A stretch of DNA of 64,000 bases from Chloroflexota bacterium (GTDB taxonomy: Bacteria; Chloroflexota; Dehalococcoidia; DSTF01; RBG-16-68-14), in contig JAJCYW010000010.1 in assembly GCA_029262675.1 (NCBI GenBank), positions 255,166 to 319,165 of the forward strand. The letters are read 5' to 3'. The position numbers and the translations under genes are program-made. The notes beneath the pieces were generated by a model. That model searched no databases, had not been told where the DNA came from, and was given only the letters and a program-made list of their open reading frames with translations. Of this stretch, positions 33,739 through 42,995 are shown in pieces (positions within the stretch are counted from its first letter, which is position 1; every line of letters starts with the position of its first letter).

Positions 33739-34097
33739 TCGTCCTCGGTCAGCAGCTCCAGGCGGACCATCGGCGCGCCGTCGCCTTCGCGAGGCCCGAG
33801 CCGCAGGATGCGGGTGTAGCCGCCGTTGCGATCGGCGAAGCGCGGCGCGATCTCATCAAAGAGCGCGGCGACGGTGGCCTTATCGTTGAAGAACTTCAGC
33901 GCCTGGCGGCGGGCGTGGAGGCTGCCGTCCTTGCCCAGTGTGATCATGTGTTCTGCGGGACGGCGCGCTTCTTTCGCTTTCGCCTCAGTCGTACGAATCG
34001 AGTCGTAGAAGAAAAGCGATTTTACCAGGTTGCGCAGCAGGGCCTTACGGTGGGCCGTCGGCCTGCTCAGTTTGCGGGTACCCATCCTGTGTCTCAT
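33735..34097 (-). CDS. rplQ: 50S ribosomal protein L17
   Basis: A 120-aa L17 of normal size, with M-R-H-R at the start, [15 protein letters not shown] (10-24) and [12 protein letters not shown]. It lies near the exit of the peptide tunnel. The gene normally follows rpoA closely; here 221 bp with repeats and hairpins separate the two. Coupled to truA. Confidence 0.96.
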   Translation of the reverse strand: MRHRMGTRKLSRPTAHRKALLRNLVKSLFFYDSIRTTEAKAKEARRPAEHMITLGKDGSLHARRQALKFFNDKATVAALFDEIAPRFADRNGGYTRILRLGPREGDGAPMVRLELLTEDE

Positions 34098-34150
34098 CGC
34101 GCTTCTTCCCTATCTACTCAACCGTTCTTCGCAGCTCACGAGTGTGGAGC

Positions 34151-34317
34151 CTTCGACACACTCGAAGCTGCTTGCCTCTGTCGCTAGGCCCTGAGAACGG
34201 CGCTTGCGACACACTCGAAGCTGCTCGCCTAGTGCGAGCAGCCGCTCGCTCTGTCGTCAGGCCCTGAATGTGTCGCTCTTGCGACATATTCAAAGCTGTC
34301 CGCCTTTGGCGGACAGC
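34151..34317. repeat. Repeat and hairpin array between rpoA and rplQ
   Basis: Three degenerate copies of (T/G)CGACACACTCGAAGCTG begin near 34154, 34207 and 34281, each followed by AGGCCCTGA-type or hairpin sequence. Two perfect hairpins lie inside: GCTGCTCGC/GCGAGCAGC (34220-34242) and GCTGTCCGCC/GGCGGACAGC (34295-34317), the latter abutting the rpoA stop. It resembles a REP/BIME-type mosaic. Confidence 0.7.
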
Positions 34318-34318
34318 C

Positions 34319-35428
34319 CTAGTCGTCCTTCCCGTTCTCGATCAGCTCGGAGGGGTCCTCGCCGGCCTCCTGGAGTGCCTGGATGAGGGCCGCGCCCAGC
34401 GGGCTGACGTCTTCGCCGTCGTCGCCGATCACTGGCTCCGCTCCGTCGTCGCTGTCCTCCTGGAGGTAGCCGAGCTCCGTGAGGCGGTCCTTCAGCTCGA
34501 AGTACGACTTCTGGCCGAAGTTGCGCAGCGTCATCAGCTCGTCCGCGCTCTTCTCCAGCACCTGGCCGACCGTCATCAGGCCGCTGCGCTTCAGGCAGTT
34601 ATAGGCGCGGACAGAGAGGCTCAACTCTTCAATCGGCGTGTTGTACTTGTCGGCCGCCAGCGCCATACCGCGCCCGACGCCGTGCTCGACGACTGACGGC
34701 TCCGGCTTGCCGAGCTGGGAGAAGATGCTGAGCTCCTCGCGGAGGATGTCCGCGCTGCCGCTGATGGCATCGACGGCTGTCATTGAGCCGTCAGTCCACA
34801 CTTCCAGAACGAGCTTGTCGTAGTCCGTCATTTGGCCGACGCGCGTGTGCTCCACGTTGTAGTTGACCTTGCGCACGGGGCTGAAGATAGCGTCGATGGG
34901 GATCACGCCGATCGGCATGCCTTCGGAGAGGTCGGCCGGCAGGTAGCCGCGTCCAAGCTCGACGGTGAACTCGACCGTGAGGTGCGCCTTGTCGTTATCG
35001 AGCGACGCGAGGTAGAGGTCTGGGTTGACGATCTCGTAGTCGGCCGCGACCTGGATGTCGCTGGCGTGGACTTCGCCCGGGCCGCGCGCTTCGAGGTAGA
35101 GCTTGCCGGGCCGGTCGGAGAGCGGTCGCAGCCGGATCTCCTTGAAGTTCAGCAGGAGCTCCATGGTGTCTTCCTTCACGCCCGGGACGGTCGAGAACTC
35201 GTGGACGACCTCCTCGACGCGGATCGACGTGATGGCCGCGCCGGGCAGGGAGCTGAGCAGCGCCCGCCTGAGCGAGTTGCCCATGGTGATGCCAAATCCC
35301 GGCGCCAGCGGCTCTGCGACGATGCGCGCGTGCGTGTCTGACTCCTCCTCCACGTTGATGTGCGGCGCCTCCGGCTCAATGACCGTGAGGCTGGCTGGTT
35401 CTGTGGTATCGAAAGTCGCGACGTTCAT
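34319..35428 (-). CDS. rpoA: DNA-directed RNA polymerase alpha subunit
   Basis: A 369-aa alpha subunit. The N-terminal dimerisation domain shows P-G-F-G-I-T-M-G-N-S-L-R-R-A-L-L-S-S (about 47-64) and E-F-S-T-V-P-G-V-K-E-D. The C-terminal domain has I-E-E-L-x-L-S-V-R-A-Y-N-C-L-K-R and the helix-hairpin-helix L-x-N-F-G-Q-K-S, followed by about 35 acidic residues. ATG 35428 is used, 5 bases after GGAAAGG; a GTG two codons earlier is possible. Confidence 0.97.
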   Translation of the reverse strand: MNVATFDTTEPASLTVIEPEAPHINVEEESDTHARIVAEPLAPGFGITMGNSLRRALLSSLPGAAITSIRVEEVVHEFSTVPGVKEDTMELLLNFKEIRLRPLSDRPGKLYLEARGPGEVHASDIQVAADYEIVNPDLYLASLDNDKAHLTVEFTVELGRGYLPADLSEGMPIGVIPIDAIFSPVRKVNYNVEHTRVGQMTDYDKLVLEVWTDGSMTAVDAISGSADILREELSIFSQLGKPEPSVVEHGVGRGMALAADKYNTPIEELSLSVRAYNCLKRSGLMTVGQVLEKSADELMTLRNFGQKSYFELKDRLTELGYLQEDSDDGAEPVIGDDGEDVSPLGAALIQALQEAGEDPSELIENGKDD

Positions 35429-35440
35429 GAACACCTTTCC

Positions 35441-36076
35441 CTATCGGGAGTAGAACTCCACAATGACCGCTGGGTCAAACTTGGCGCCGACCTGCGCAAC
35501 GTCCGGCACGGCGATAATGCGACCGCTCATGTTGGCGGAATCAACGCCGAGCCATTCCGGGATCTCCTTGCTCTGCAATCCATCTTGCATGACCTTTACG
35601 AGCTGGCTGCGCCTGCCCTTCTCGGACCAGACGATCTCGTCTCCTACTTTGGTGGCGCAGGACGGGATGTCCGTCAGGCGGCCGTTGAGCGAGATGTGGC
35701 CGTGCCGCACCAACTGGCGGGCCTGGGTGCGCGAATCCGCGAAGCCCAACCGATAGACGACGTTGTCCAGCCGCTGCTCCAGCAAACGAACGAGCGTATC
35801 GCCCGTGACGCCAGAGAGGCGCATGGCCTCTTTGTAGTAGCGGCGGAACTGCTTTTCCAGCACGCCGTACGTTGCCCGGGCGCGTTGCTTCTGCTGCAAC
35901 TGGAGAGCGCGGTCAGACACGCGGCGTCGCCGCACGCCGAAGCGCTTCTGCTGGCCGGGCGGGCTCGGCCGCCGTTCGAACGCGCATTTTGGCCCCATAC
36001 AGCGGTCGCCCTTCAGGTAGAGCTTGTCACCGTAACGCCGGCACAGCCGGCACACGGGCCCCGTATAGCGGGCCAT
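35441..36076 (-). CDS. rpsD: 30S ribosomal protein S4, zinc-binding type
   Basis: A 211-aa S4. The N-terminus keeps the zinc ligands C-R-L-C (9, 12) and C-x-x-x-x-C (26, 31), so it is the C+ form. The S4 RNA-binding domain is at about 100-160 (R-L-D-N-V-V-Y-R-L-G-F-A-x-S-R-x-Q-A-R-Q-L-V). S4 nucleates 30S assembly and often represses the alpha operon in other bacteria; no matching leader is evident here. Confidence 0.97.
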   Translation of the reverse strand: MARYTGPVCRLCRRYGDKLYLKGDRCMGPKCAFERRPSPPGQQKRFGVRRRRVSDRALQLQQKQRARATYGVLEKQFRRYYKEAMRLSGVTGDTLVRLLEQRLDNVVYRLGFADSRTQARQLVRHGHISLNGRLTDIPSCATKVGDEIVWSEKGRRSQLVKVMQDGLQSKEIPEWLGVDSANMSGRIIAVPDVAQVGAKFDPAVIVEFYSR

Positions 36077-36093
36077 GCTTCCTCCTTACGTTC

Positions 36094-36735
36094 TTAGACG
36101 CGCCGTCGCTTGCGAGCGCGGCAGCCGTTGTGCGGCATGGGCGTAACGTCACGGATGCTGAGTATCGAGAGGCCGGCTGCCTCCAGCGACCGGATGGCCG
36201 CCTCGCGACCGGAACCCGGACCTTTAACCCGCACGTCTATCTGCCGCATGCCGTTGTCTATCGCCTTGCGTGCGATCCGTTCCGCAGCCTGTCCAGCGGC
36301 AAACGGCGTGGACTTTCGTGAGCCCTTGAAACCGACGCTGCCCGCGCTTCCGGACGAGATGACGTTACCGTTCGGGTCCGTGAGCGTGATCAGCGTGTTG
36401 TTGAACGACGACTGGATGAAGGCCAGGCCCCTCGGCACCGACTTGCGGTCCTTGCGCCGGCCCCGCGGTGCGCCTTCGGCCTCCGCAGCCGGTGCGGCGT
36501 CCGCTGCTGCGGCGTCAGCAGAAGCAGGCGCGTCCGTCTTCGGTGCGGCGTCCGCTGCCGCCGCGTCAGCAGAAGCGGGCGCATCCGCCTTCGGTGCGGC
36601 CTCTGCGGCCGCCGGCTCTTCCGCAGCCACGGATTCGGGAGCAGGGGCGTCCTCCGCTGGTGCGGAGGCGTCCGCCGGTGCGGAGGCGTCCGCCGCCTTC
36701 TCCTGGGCTTCCTCTTCTGTGTTTCCCTGGCCCAT
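36094..36735 (-). CDS. rpsK: 30S ribosomal protein S11 with an N-terminal extension of about 90 residues
   Basis: A 213-aa protein; ordinary S11 is about 129 aa. Residues 90-213 are typical S11 ([37 protein letters not shown]). Residues 1-89 are acidic and Ala/Pro-rich, with two copies of [16 protein letters not shown] differing at one or two sites. The ATG at 36735 has TAGGAGA 6 bases upstream and lies 10 bp after rpsM, so the extension is translated. Confidence 0.93.
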   Translation of the reverse strand: MGQGNTEEEAQEKAADASAPADASAPAEDAPAPESVAAEEPAAAEAAPKADAPASADAAAADAAPKTDAPASADAAAADAAPAAEAEGAPRGRRKDRKSVPRGLAFIQSSFNNTLITLTDPNGNVISSGSAGSVGFKGSRKSTPFAAGQAAERIARKAIDNGMRQIDVRVKGPGSGREAAIRSLEAAGLSILSIRDVTPMPHNGCRARKRRRV

Positions 36736-36744
36736 CAATGTCTC

Positions 36745-37128
36745 CTACTTCTTCGCAACGCTCTTGCGCCTGCCCGCTACCGTCCGCTTCGGCCCCTTGC
36801 GGGCACGGGCGTTGGTCCTCGTCCGCTGGCCGTTCACTGGCAGACCGCGCCGGTGGCGCACGCCGCGATAGCAGTTGATCTCGATTAGCCGCTGGATGTT
36901 CTGTCGCACCTCGCGGCGCAGGTCACCTTCCACCGTGAAGGTCTTATCGATCACCTCGCGGATGCGGGTGACCTCATCGTCGGCCAACTCGCTGGTCTTT
37001 GTCTTGCCATCGACGCGCGCCTGCTCGCAGATGTTGGCTGCCGCTGTCGTGCCAATGCCATAGACGTAGCGTAGGGAGACGTCGATCCGCTTGTCGCGGG
37101 GGATGTCGATTCCGGCGATACGTGCCAT
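36745..37128 (-). CDS. rpsM: 30S ribosomal protein S13
   Basis: A 127-aa S13 of normal size, with [11 protein letters not shown] at the start, Y-G-I-G-T-T-A-A, the RNA-binding [21 protein letters not shown] and a basic C-terminal tail. It forms part of the head of the 30S subunit and contacts the P-site tRNA. Confidence 0.97.
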   Translation of the reverse strand: MARIAGIDIPRDKRIDVSLRYVYGIGTTAAANICEQARVDGKTKTSELADDEVTRIREVIDKTFTVEGDLRREVRQNIQRLIEINCYRGVRHRRGLPVNGQRTRTNARARKGPKRTVAGRRKSVAKK

Positions 37129-37147
37129 AGCCTGTTACTCCTTCGCG

Positions 37148-37213
37148 GAAGGCGCCAGCCTTCTTTGCCGCTGGAGGCGTTAGCCTCCTGCAATGCTGGA
37201 GGCTTCAGCCTCT
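37148..37213. other. Three small AGGC-type hairpins between rpsM and rpmJ
   Basis: GAAGGC/GCCTTC (37148-37163), GGAGGC/GCCTCC (37173-37188) and GGAGGC/GCCTCT (37198-37213), all with 4-base loops ending in A. They resemble one another and the AGAAGGC-type hairpin at 16862-16890. Confidence 0.65.
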
Positions 37214-37218
37214 AGCGC

Positions 37219-37332
37219 CTAGCCCTGCTTCTGCTTGTGACGCGGGTTCTCGCAAATCACGCGCACGATGCCGCGGCGCCTAATGATCTGGCACTTATCG
37301 CAGCGGCGCTTGACGGATGCTTGTACTTTCAT
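37219..37332 (-). CDS. rpmJ: 50S ribosomal protein L36
   Basis: A 37-aa protein starting [14 protein letters not shown], with a third Cys and a His in [13 protein letters not shown]. The C-x2-C, C-x4-H ligands mark the zinc-binding form. It sits between infA and rpsM, its usual position. Confidence 0.95.
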   Translation of the reverse strand: MKVQASVKRRCDKCQIIRRRGIVRVICENPRHKQKQG

Positions 37333-37349
37333 TGCTCTGCTCTCAGCTC

Positions 37350-37568
37350 CTACCGGAAGCGGTACGTGATTCGGCCACGTCCGAGGTCGTACGGCGACAG
37401 CTCAACGAGCACGCGGTCGCCAGGGACGATCTTGATGTAGTGCATCCGCATCTTGCCGGAGATGTGGGCCAGTACCTCGTGGCCGTTCGGCAGGTCGACG
37501 CGGAACATGGCGTTCTTCAGCGGCAGCTTGACGACACCTTCGACTTCAATCGCGTCCTTCTTCGCCAT
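37350..37568 (-). CDS. infA: Translation initiation factor IF-1
   Basis: A 72-aa OB-fold protein of exactly the usual size: [11 protein letters not shown] at the start, F-R-V-x-L-x-[11 protein letters not shown] and Y-R-F-R at the end. It binds the 30S A site during initiation. Lies between map and rpmJ as in many Gram-positive-type operons. Confidence 0.97.
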   Translation of the reverse strand: MAKKDAIEVEGVVKLPLKNAMFRVDLPNGHEVLAHISGKMRMHYIKIVPGDRVLVELSPYDLGRGRITYRFR

Positions 37569-37574
37569 AGCTCG

Positions 37575-38378
37575 CTAGTTTCGCTGTCCGGTCGTTGCGG
37601 CCAGCTCCGCAGCCAGTGGCTGCTCATCGCTGCGCAGCGTCAGCACCAGCGGGTCGCCGTCGGTCACGGCGATCGTGTGCTCGAAGTGTGCTGAAAGGCT
37701 GCCGTCCAGTGTGCTGACCGTCCAGCCGTCGTCGTGCTTCTTCGTTCGCCAGTCACCGATGGTGACCATCGGCTCCAGCGCTAGCACCATGCCCTTCTTC
37801 AGCACCGGGCCCCGGTCGGTCGGGCCGAAGTTGGGAACCGCCGGGTCTTCGTGCATGTCGCGGCCGATGCCGTGGCCGACATACTCCCGTACGAGCGAGA
37901 AGCCAGCCGCTTCCCCGCACGCCTGGATCGCGTTGGAGATTTCTCCGATTCGCGCTCCGGGGCGGGCGGCCTTGATGCCGGCCCACAGGGACTGCTGCGT
38001 CACATCGATAAGTCGCTGCTCCTCCGGCCCAATGGATCCCACGCCCACGGTCAGTGCGGAATCCGCTACGAATCCCTTGTACGTGTTGCCCAAGTCGATA
38101 CTGACAATGTCTCCATCCCGCAGCACACGGTCGCCCGGGATGCCATGCACAATCTCTTCGTTGATAGAGACGCAAACATGCGCCGGAAAGCCGAGGTACC
38201 CAAGAAACGTGGGTATCACGTCTCGCCGGCGGAACTCTTCCTTCACGATTGTATCAAGTTTACGCACAATAAGGCCAGGGCGTATTTCCGCCTCCAGGAT
38301 CTCTAGGACGGAAGCCAGGATCCGCCCGGATTCGTGCATAACTTCGACTTCGTCGTCTGATTTGATGATAATCGGCAT
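37575..38378 (-). CDS. map: Methionine aminopeptidase, type I
   Basis: Removes the initiator methionine from new proteins. The 267-aa enzyme has the five metal ligands of the pita-bread fold in order: S-I-D-L-G-N (Asp), F-V-A-D-S-A (Asp), G-H-G-I-G-R (His), E-P-M (Glu) and F-E-H-T (Glu). No N-terminal zinc finger is present. The gene begins 2 bp after the adk stop and ends 6 bp before infA. Confidence 0.96.
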   Translation of the reverse strand: MPIIIKSDDEVEVMHESGRILASVLEILEAEIRPGLIVRKLDTIVKEEFRRRDVIPTFLGYLGFPAHVCVSINEEIVHGIPGDRVLRDGDIVSIDLGNTYKGFVADSALTVGVGSIGPEEQRLIDVTQQSLWAGIKAARPGARIGEISNAIQACGEAAGFSLVREYVGHGIGRDMHEDPAVPNFGPTDRGPVLKKGMVLALEPMVTIGDWRTKKHDDGWTVSTLDGSLSAHFEHTIAVTDGDPLVLTLRSDEQPLAAELAATTGQRN

Positions 38379-38380
38379 AC

Positions 38381-39049
38381 TTAGGTTCGCTTATCCGTAT
38401 CCGCCGCAGCCGTCTCAATCGCGGCCAGCAGGTCGCGCGTCACCGCGTCTACATCCCGGGCACCATCGATCTCGACAAGTTTGCCCTGCTGTCGATAGTG
38501 CTCCAGCATCTCGTCCGGTGGCCGCTGACGCTCGAGCCGGTTGCGAACGACGTCCGGCTTGTCGTCCTCGCGCTGCGTCAGTTCGCTGCCGCAGTTGTCG
38601 CACTCACCCTGCTTCTTGGGCGGCTGAGACGCTTCGTGGAAGATCGCGCCGCAGGCGGGGCAGAGCCAGCGCCCGCTTAGACGGCGGACGATCTCATCGT
38701 CGGACGCGGTGATGAGGAGGGCGGCGCCAGCTGGGGTGTTGCGGACGGCCAGCGCCTCGTCCAACGCCTGCGCCTGTTGGAACGTGCGCGGGAAGCCGTC
38801 GAAGATGGCGCCGCCGGCGGCGTCCGGCCGCTGCATGCGCTCCAGCAGCGTCGCGATCGTCAGCTCGTCAGGTACCAGATCGCCGCGCTCCATGTAGGCG
38901 CCCACTTGCTTGCCCAGCTCTGTACCGTGCTTCACAGCCTCGCGGAAGAGGTCGCCGGTGGCGATGTGCGCGATGCCGAGGCGCTCTGCGATCACTTTCG
39001 CCTGCGTGCCTTTGCCGGTGCCCGGAGGGCCGAGCAGTATCAGGTGCAC
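38381..39049 (-). CDS. adk: Adenylate kinase, zinc-LID type
   Basis: Interconverts AMP + ATP and 2 ADP. The 222-aa long-form enzyme shows the P-loop G-P-P-G-T-G-K-G-T-Q (7-16), the AMP site D-G-F-P-R-T, and a LID with zinc cysteines C-P-A-C and C-D-N-C spaced 19 apart. Between secY and map, as in the spc operon of many Gram-positive bacteria. Confidence 0.97.
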   Translation of the reverse strand: MHLILLGPPGTGKGTQAKVIAERLGIAHIATGDLFREAVKHGTELGKQVGAYMERGDLVPDELTIATLLERMQRPDAAGGAIFDGFPRTFQQAQALDEALAVRNTPAGAALLITASDDEIVRRLSGRWLCPACGAIFHEASQPPKKQGECDNCGSELTQREDDKPDVVRNRLERQRPPDEMLEHYRQQGKLVEIDGARDVDAVTRDLLAAIETAAADTDKRT

Positions 39050-39161
39050 AGTGCTGCTGTGTCCTTTCGCCGGCGGGCTGGTAGGGCCGTCGGCCTAGCC
39101 GGGAGTGAGGCCCGCCTCTCTCCTGGGGCAGTAGGGGTTTCGAGCTCACCGAGTCCCGGTT

Positions 39162-40484
39162 CTAGCGGATGAATCCCTCGTAGTTGCGCATCATCAACTG
39201 GGACTCCAGCTGGCGCATGGTATCGAGGACAACGCCGACGACGATCAGCAGCCCCGTGCTGCTAATCGTCAGTGAGTTGACGTTACGGAACCCGGTCACA
39301 ACGTAGGGCAGCAGATAGGGGACGATGGCGATGAAGGCCAGGAAGATTGCGCCGCCCCAGGTAATTCGGACCAGCACCCGCATGATGTACTCCGCCGTCG
39401 GTCGGCCCGGCCGGATACCGGGTACGAAGCCGCCGTTCTTCTGCAGGTTCTCCGCTAGGTTCTGCTGCTGAAAGACGACAAGCGTGTAGAAGAAAGTGAA
39501 GACCATCACCAGCAGGAAGATCGTTGCCATAAACACCGGCGACACGACGCTACCCTGCGGGCTGAACCATTCGATGATGAAGTCTCCGATCGTACCAATC
39601 AGATTGACGTCCGGGAACTGATCGACCATGAACTGCGCCGCGACCGGAGGGAAAATAACAATTGAGAACGCGAAGATCAGCGGGATCATGCCCGCGGAGT
39701 TCACTCGCAACGGGATATGGCTCTGCCCTGACTGGCGATACATTCGCCCGGATCTGAAGACGCTCTTGGCATACTGAACGGGTATCCTCCGTTGCGCCTC
39801 CTGCACAAATACAATCGATGCCAGTACCGCAATGCCGATGGCGACCATGGCGAGGATACTGAAGAGTCCCACGTTTTGGCTGACGATGTTGGGGAACATC
39901 GTCGGCATGCCGGCGACGATGCCGCCGAAGATGATGAGCGAGATGCCGTTACCGATGCCGTTCTCCGTGATCAGCTCGCCGATCCATACGAGGAACATGG
40001 TTCCGGCGGTCATGGAGACCACGGCGGAAAGCGTCGGTAGCGCGTTCGGGCCCGTAAAGCCCACGCCGCTCACGGCGCCCGCCTGCTCCAGGATGATCAG
40101 CTGGCTGTAGCCCTGCACAACGGCCATGGGAACCGCCAGGTAGTGCGTGTAGAGCTGGATCCGGTTACGGCCTTGCTCGCCCTCACGGGAGAGCGCCTGG
40201 AGGCTGGGGACAATGGGCACCAGCAACTGCATGATGATCGATGACGTGATGTATGGGTAGACGCCGAGGGCCGCGACGCTGAGGTTTCTCAGAGCGCCGC
40301 CGCTGAAGAGGTTGAGGAAGCCAAGGATCGCGTTGTCCTCGAAGGCGGTCGCCAGCAGGTCGCGGTTGACACCCGGGATCGGGACGTGGGCGACGAACCG
40401 GAAGACGACGAGGAGCCCGATGGTAATCAGCAGCTTCCGGCGGATGTCCGGCTGCTGAAACGCATCGATGACCGCCTGAAGCAG
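39162..40484 (-). CDS. secY: Protein translocase subunit SecY
   Basis: Channel subunit of the Sec translocon, with ten membrane helices, V-P-I-P-G-V-x plug-region start, I-T-S-S-I-I-M-Q-L-L and the I-P-L-R-V-N-S-A-G-M-I-P-x-I-F-A segment. The conserved start L-L-Q-A-V-I-D-A-F-x-x-P-D-I-R-R-K is reached at a CTG (40484), 8 bases after the rplO stop, giving the usual 440 aa. No ATG, GTG or TTG is in frame there. The nearest in-frame ATG is 40586, which would add 34 basic residues and overlap rplO by 95 bp. I prefer the CTG but cannot prove it. Confidence 0.92.
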   Translation of the reverse strand: MLQAVIDAFQQPDIRRKLLITIGLLVVFRFVAHVPIPGVNRDLLATAFEDNAILGFLNLFSGGALRNLSVAALGVYPYITSSIIMQLLVPIVPSLQALSREGEQGRNRIQLYTHYLAVPMAVVQGYSQLIILEQAGAVSGVGFTGPNALPTLSAVVSMTAGTMFLVWIGELITENGIGNGISLIIFGGIVAGMPTMFPNIVSQNVGLFSILAMVAIGIAVLASIVFVQEAQRRIPVQYAKSVFRSGRMYRQSGQSHIPLRVNSAGMIPLIFAFSIVIFPPVAAQFMVDQFPDVNLIGTIGDFIIEWFSPQGSVVSPVFMATIFLLVMVFTFFYTLVVFQQQNLAENLQKNGGFVPGIRPGRPTAEYIMRVLVRITWGGAIFLAFIAIVPYLLPYVVTGFRNVNSLTISSTGLLIVVGVVLDTMRQLESQLMMRNYEGFIR

Positions 40485-40491
40485 GCGGGGC

Positions 40492-41133
40492 CTACTCGGA
40501 GGCTGCGCTCTCGCTGCTCTCGTCGCTGCTGTCACTCTGCTCTTCTTCCGTTTCGGCTGATGCTTCGGGCGCGTCCGCGGCTTCATCCGCCGCCTTGGCG
40601 GTTTCAGTCTGGGGTGCGCCTGCCTTCTTCGCTACGGGCTTGCCCTTACTTTTGCCGCGCTGGCGCTTCTGCTCAGGGTCCTTACGGGGCGTCAACTCTT
40701 CGACCGTTCCGCCTGCGGCCTCGATCTTGGCGCGGGCGATGGCGGATACGCGGTGGGTCTTGACGGTAAGGGCAGCGGTCACCTCGCCATCGCCGAGCAC
40801 CTTGACGGGCTGGCGGATGGAGCGAATGACACCGGCCTTCTGGAGCGATTCCGGTGTTACTTCGCTTTCCGCGGCGAAGGCGGCCAGATCGCGCAGGTTG
40901 ACAGGCTGGTAGTCGACGCGGAACGGGTTGGTGAACCCGCGGCGGCGCGGCAGGCGGCGGACCATGGGGGTCTGGCCGCCTTCGAACGCCGGCCGCGTCT
41001 TGTAGCCGGAGCGGGACTGTTGGCCCTTCACGCCTTTGCCGGAGTAGGTGCCGTGGCCGCTGGCGTTTCCGCGTCCGATGCGTTTGCGATTCTTCTTGGC
41101 GCCGCGGGGCGGCCTCAGTTCGTGCTGTTCCAC
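40492..41133 (-). CDS. rplO: 50S ribosomal protein L15 with an acidic C-terminal tail
   Basis: A 213-aa L15; the usual size is about 146-150. Residues 1-148 are ordinary (L-R-P-P-R-G-A-K-K, R-I-G-R-G-x-x-S-G-H-G, F-E-G-G-Q-T-P-M-x-R-R-L-P-R-R-G-F). Residues 151-213 first are Lys/Arg-rich and then become Glu/Ser/Asp/Ala-rich (E-E-E-Q-S-D-S-S-D-E-S-S-E). L15 is a late assembly protein of the 50S subunit. Confidence 0.94.
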   Translation of the reverse strand: MEQHELRPPRGAKKNRKRIGRGNASGHGTYSGKGVKGQQSRSGYKTRPAFEGGQTPMVRRLPRRRGFTNPFRVDYQPVNLRDLAAFAAESEVTPESLQKAGVIRSIRQPVKVLGDGEVTAALTVKTHRVSAIARAKIEAAGGTVEELTPRKDPEQKRQRGKSKGKPVAKKAGAPQTETAKAADEAADAPEASAETEEEQSDSSDESSESAASE

Positions 41134-41134
41134 G

Positions 41135-41320
41135 CTAGTCTTGGGCCTCCTCGACAGACACCAGATGGTGCACTTTATTCAGCATACCACGCACGGAAGG
41201 CGAGTCGCTATGCTCCACCGTGTGGCCCAGTTTTCGCAGTCCCAGCGCCTTGATCGTCCGCTTCTGGTCGAATCGGCGGCGAATGGCGCTCTTGACCCAC
41301 GTGACGCGTAGCTTAACCAT
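41135..41320 (-). CDS. rpmD: 50S ribosomal protein L30
   Basis: A 61-aa L30: V-K-S-A-I-R-R-R near residue 9, the turn [10 protein letters not shown] and [10 protein letters not shown]. Starts 8 bp inside the end of rpsE and ends 2 bp before rplO. Confidence 0.95.
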   Translation of the reverse strand: MVKLRVTWVKSAIRRRFDQKRTIKALGLRKLGHTVEHSDSPSVRGMLNKVHHLVSVEEAQD

Positions 41321-41990
41321 CGGCCTGCTCCGTCGTCGTCGCCTCTATAGGCGACGCCTTGGCAGGTGTCGGCTCGGCAGGTGTCGGCTCGGCAACCTCC
41401 GCCGCGGTGGGGGCGTCCGGTATGCCGGATGCGTCCGGCTCGCCGGACGGTGGCGCGGGCGCTTCTGCCTCGGCCTGCCGGCGCCCGGTCGCATGCGCGT
41501 GACGTCTGGCGACGACGGCCTCTGGATGGCGCAGACTCTGCAGCCCTATGATCGTTGCCTTGACGACGTTCATCGGGTTGTTGCTGCCGAGCGACTTGGT
41601 GAGGATATCGCGGATGCCGGCCGCCTCGACGACGGCGCGAACGCCGCCGCCTGCGATGACGCCGGTACCCGGTGAAGCGGGCTTTAGCATTACTTTGGCC
41701 GCGCCGAACCGCGTGAGTACCTCGTGGGGGATCGTCGTGTCGCTCATCGGGACGCTGATCATGTTGCGCTTGGCTATCGTCACGCCCTTGCGGATCGCTT
41801 CTGGTACCTCGTGGGCCTTGCCCATGCCGGCGCCGACGTTTCCTTGGCCGTCACCGACGACGACGACGGCGCTGAAGTTGAAGCGGCGGCCACCCTTGAC
41901 GACCTTGGAGATGCGGTTGATGAAGAGCACTTTCTCGATCAGTTCCGGTTCTTGGCTCTCGCCCCGCTGTTGAAATCGCTGGCTTACCAT
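41313..41990 (-). CDS. rpsE: 30S ribosomal protein S5 with a C-terminal tail
   Basis: A 225-aa S5. The core (about 15-167) has the double-stranded-RNA-binding part [10 protein letters not shown] and [12 protein letters not shown], and the [12 protein letters not shown] loop. Residues 168-225 are a Pro/Ala/Glu/Thr tail with repeated P-T-P-A-E and no fold. S5 guards decoding accuracy at the mRNA entry site. Confidence 0.94.
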   Translation of the reverse strand: MVSQRFQQRGESQEPELIEKVLFINRISKVVKGGRRFNFSAVVVVGDGQGNVGAGMGKAHEVPEAIRKGVTIAKRNMISVPMSDTTIPHEVLTRFGAAKVMLKPASPGTGVIAGGGVRAVVEAAGIRDILTKSLGSNNPMNVVKATIIGLQSLRHPEAVVARRHAHATGRRQAEAEAPAPPSGEPDASGIPDAPTAAEVAEPTPAEPTPAKASPIEATTTEQADG

Positions 41991-41998
41991 GGCGCTCC

Positions 41999-42367
41999 TT
42001 AGAACTCTAGGCCCGCTTCGCGCGCGCCGGTTGCGAGCGCCTTTACGCGTCCGTGGAACCGGTATCCGCCGCGGTCGAAGACGACCTGCGTGATGCCCTG
42101 CTCCTTGGCTCGCTTGCCGAGTAGATCACCCACAAGTTTCGCGACGTCCGTCTTCGCCTTGCCGCCGGCATCGCCGCGGGTCTCGGCTTCTACGTCGGAC
42201 GCGGCGACGAGTGTGTGGCCGCGGGCGTCGTCGATGATCTGCGCGTAGATGTGGGACAGGCTGCGGTAGACGCAGAGCCGCGGACGCAGCGCGCTGCCCT
42301 CCACCTTTTTGCGTACACGCAGGTGGCGGCGGCGGCGGGCGGCTTCTTTAGTCTTCGATCGCTTCAT
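41999..42367 (-). CDS. rplR: 50S ribosomal protein L18
   Basis: A 122-aa L18 of normal length, binding 5S rRNA. Basic N-terminus, [17 protein letters not shown] near 33, and [18 protein letters not shown] near the end. Confidence 0.96.
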   Translation of the reverse strand: MKRSKTKEAARRRRHLRVRKKVEGSALRPRLCVYRSLSHIYAQIIDDARGHTLVAASDVEAETRGDAGGKAKTDVAKLVGDLLGKRAKEQGITQVVFDRGGYRFHGRVKALATGAREAGLEF

Positions 42368-42432
42368 CTCAGCTTGTCCTCACGCGCTGCGAGGCGCGCT
42401 TCACTGCGCCACGGCGCGAAATCTCAGCGTGC

Positions 42433-42984
42433 TTACGGTGCTCCCAATGCCTTGCCGGCCTTACCGGCCTTGCGACGCACGTGCTCACCCTCGTAGCGAA
42501 TGCCCTTGCCTTTGTACGGTTCCGGCGGGCGGATCTTGCGGATCTCGGCGGCCGTCTGGCCCACGAGCTCCTTATCGATCCCGCGCACGAAGATCTTGTT
42601 GTTGCCCTCGATCTCGAACTCGATGCCCTTGGGCGCTTCTACGTCGACCGGGTGTGAGAAGCCGACGGCGACCTGGATGTTCTTGCCAATCATCTGCACC
42701 CGGTAGCCGACGCCCTGCATCTCCAATGTCTTGGAGTAGCCCGTTTCGACACCCGTCACCATGTTCGCGAGCAGGGCCCGCGTGAGGCCGTGCAGCGCGC
42801 GGTGGGTAGGCCGGTCGCTGGGACGGGAGACGACGACGTTGCCGTCCTCCACCTTGACCTGCATCTCTGGATGGACCTCTCGCTGTAGCTCGCCCTTCGG
42901 GCCCTTTACCGAGACGTGCAGCCCTGCCACATTCACCTGAACGCTGGAAGGGATCGGGATCGGTTGCTTACCTATACGCGACAT
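42433..42984 (-). CDS. rplF: 50S ribosomal protein L6
   Basis: A 183-aa L6 with two similar domains. Landmarks: S-R-I-G-K-Q-P-I at the start, [14 protein letters not shown] and, near the end, [22 protein letters not shown]. It lies near the factor-binding site. Confidence 0.97.
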   Translation of the reverse strand: MSRIGKQPIPIPSSVQVNVAGLHVSVKGPKGELQREVHPEMQVKVEDGNVVVSRPSDRPTHRALHGLTRALLANMVTGVETGYSKTLEMQGVGYRVQMIGKNIQVAVGFSHPVDVEAPKGIEFEIEGNNKIFVRGIDKELVGQTAAEIRKIRPPEPYKGKGIRYEGEHVRRKAGKAGKALGAP

Positions 42985-42995
42985 AACACTTCTGC

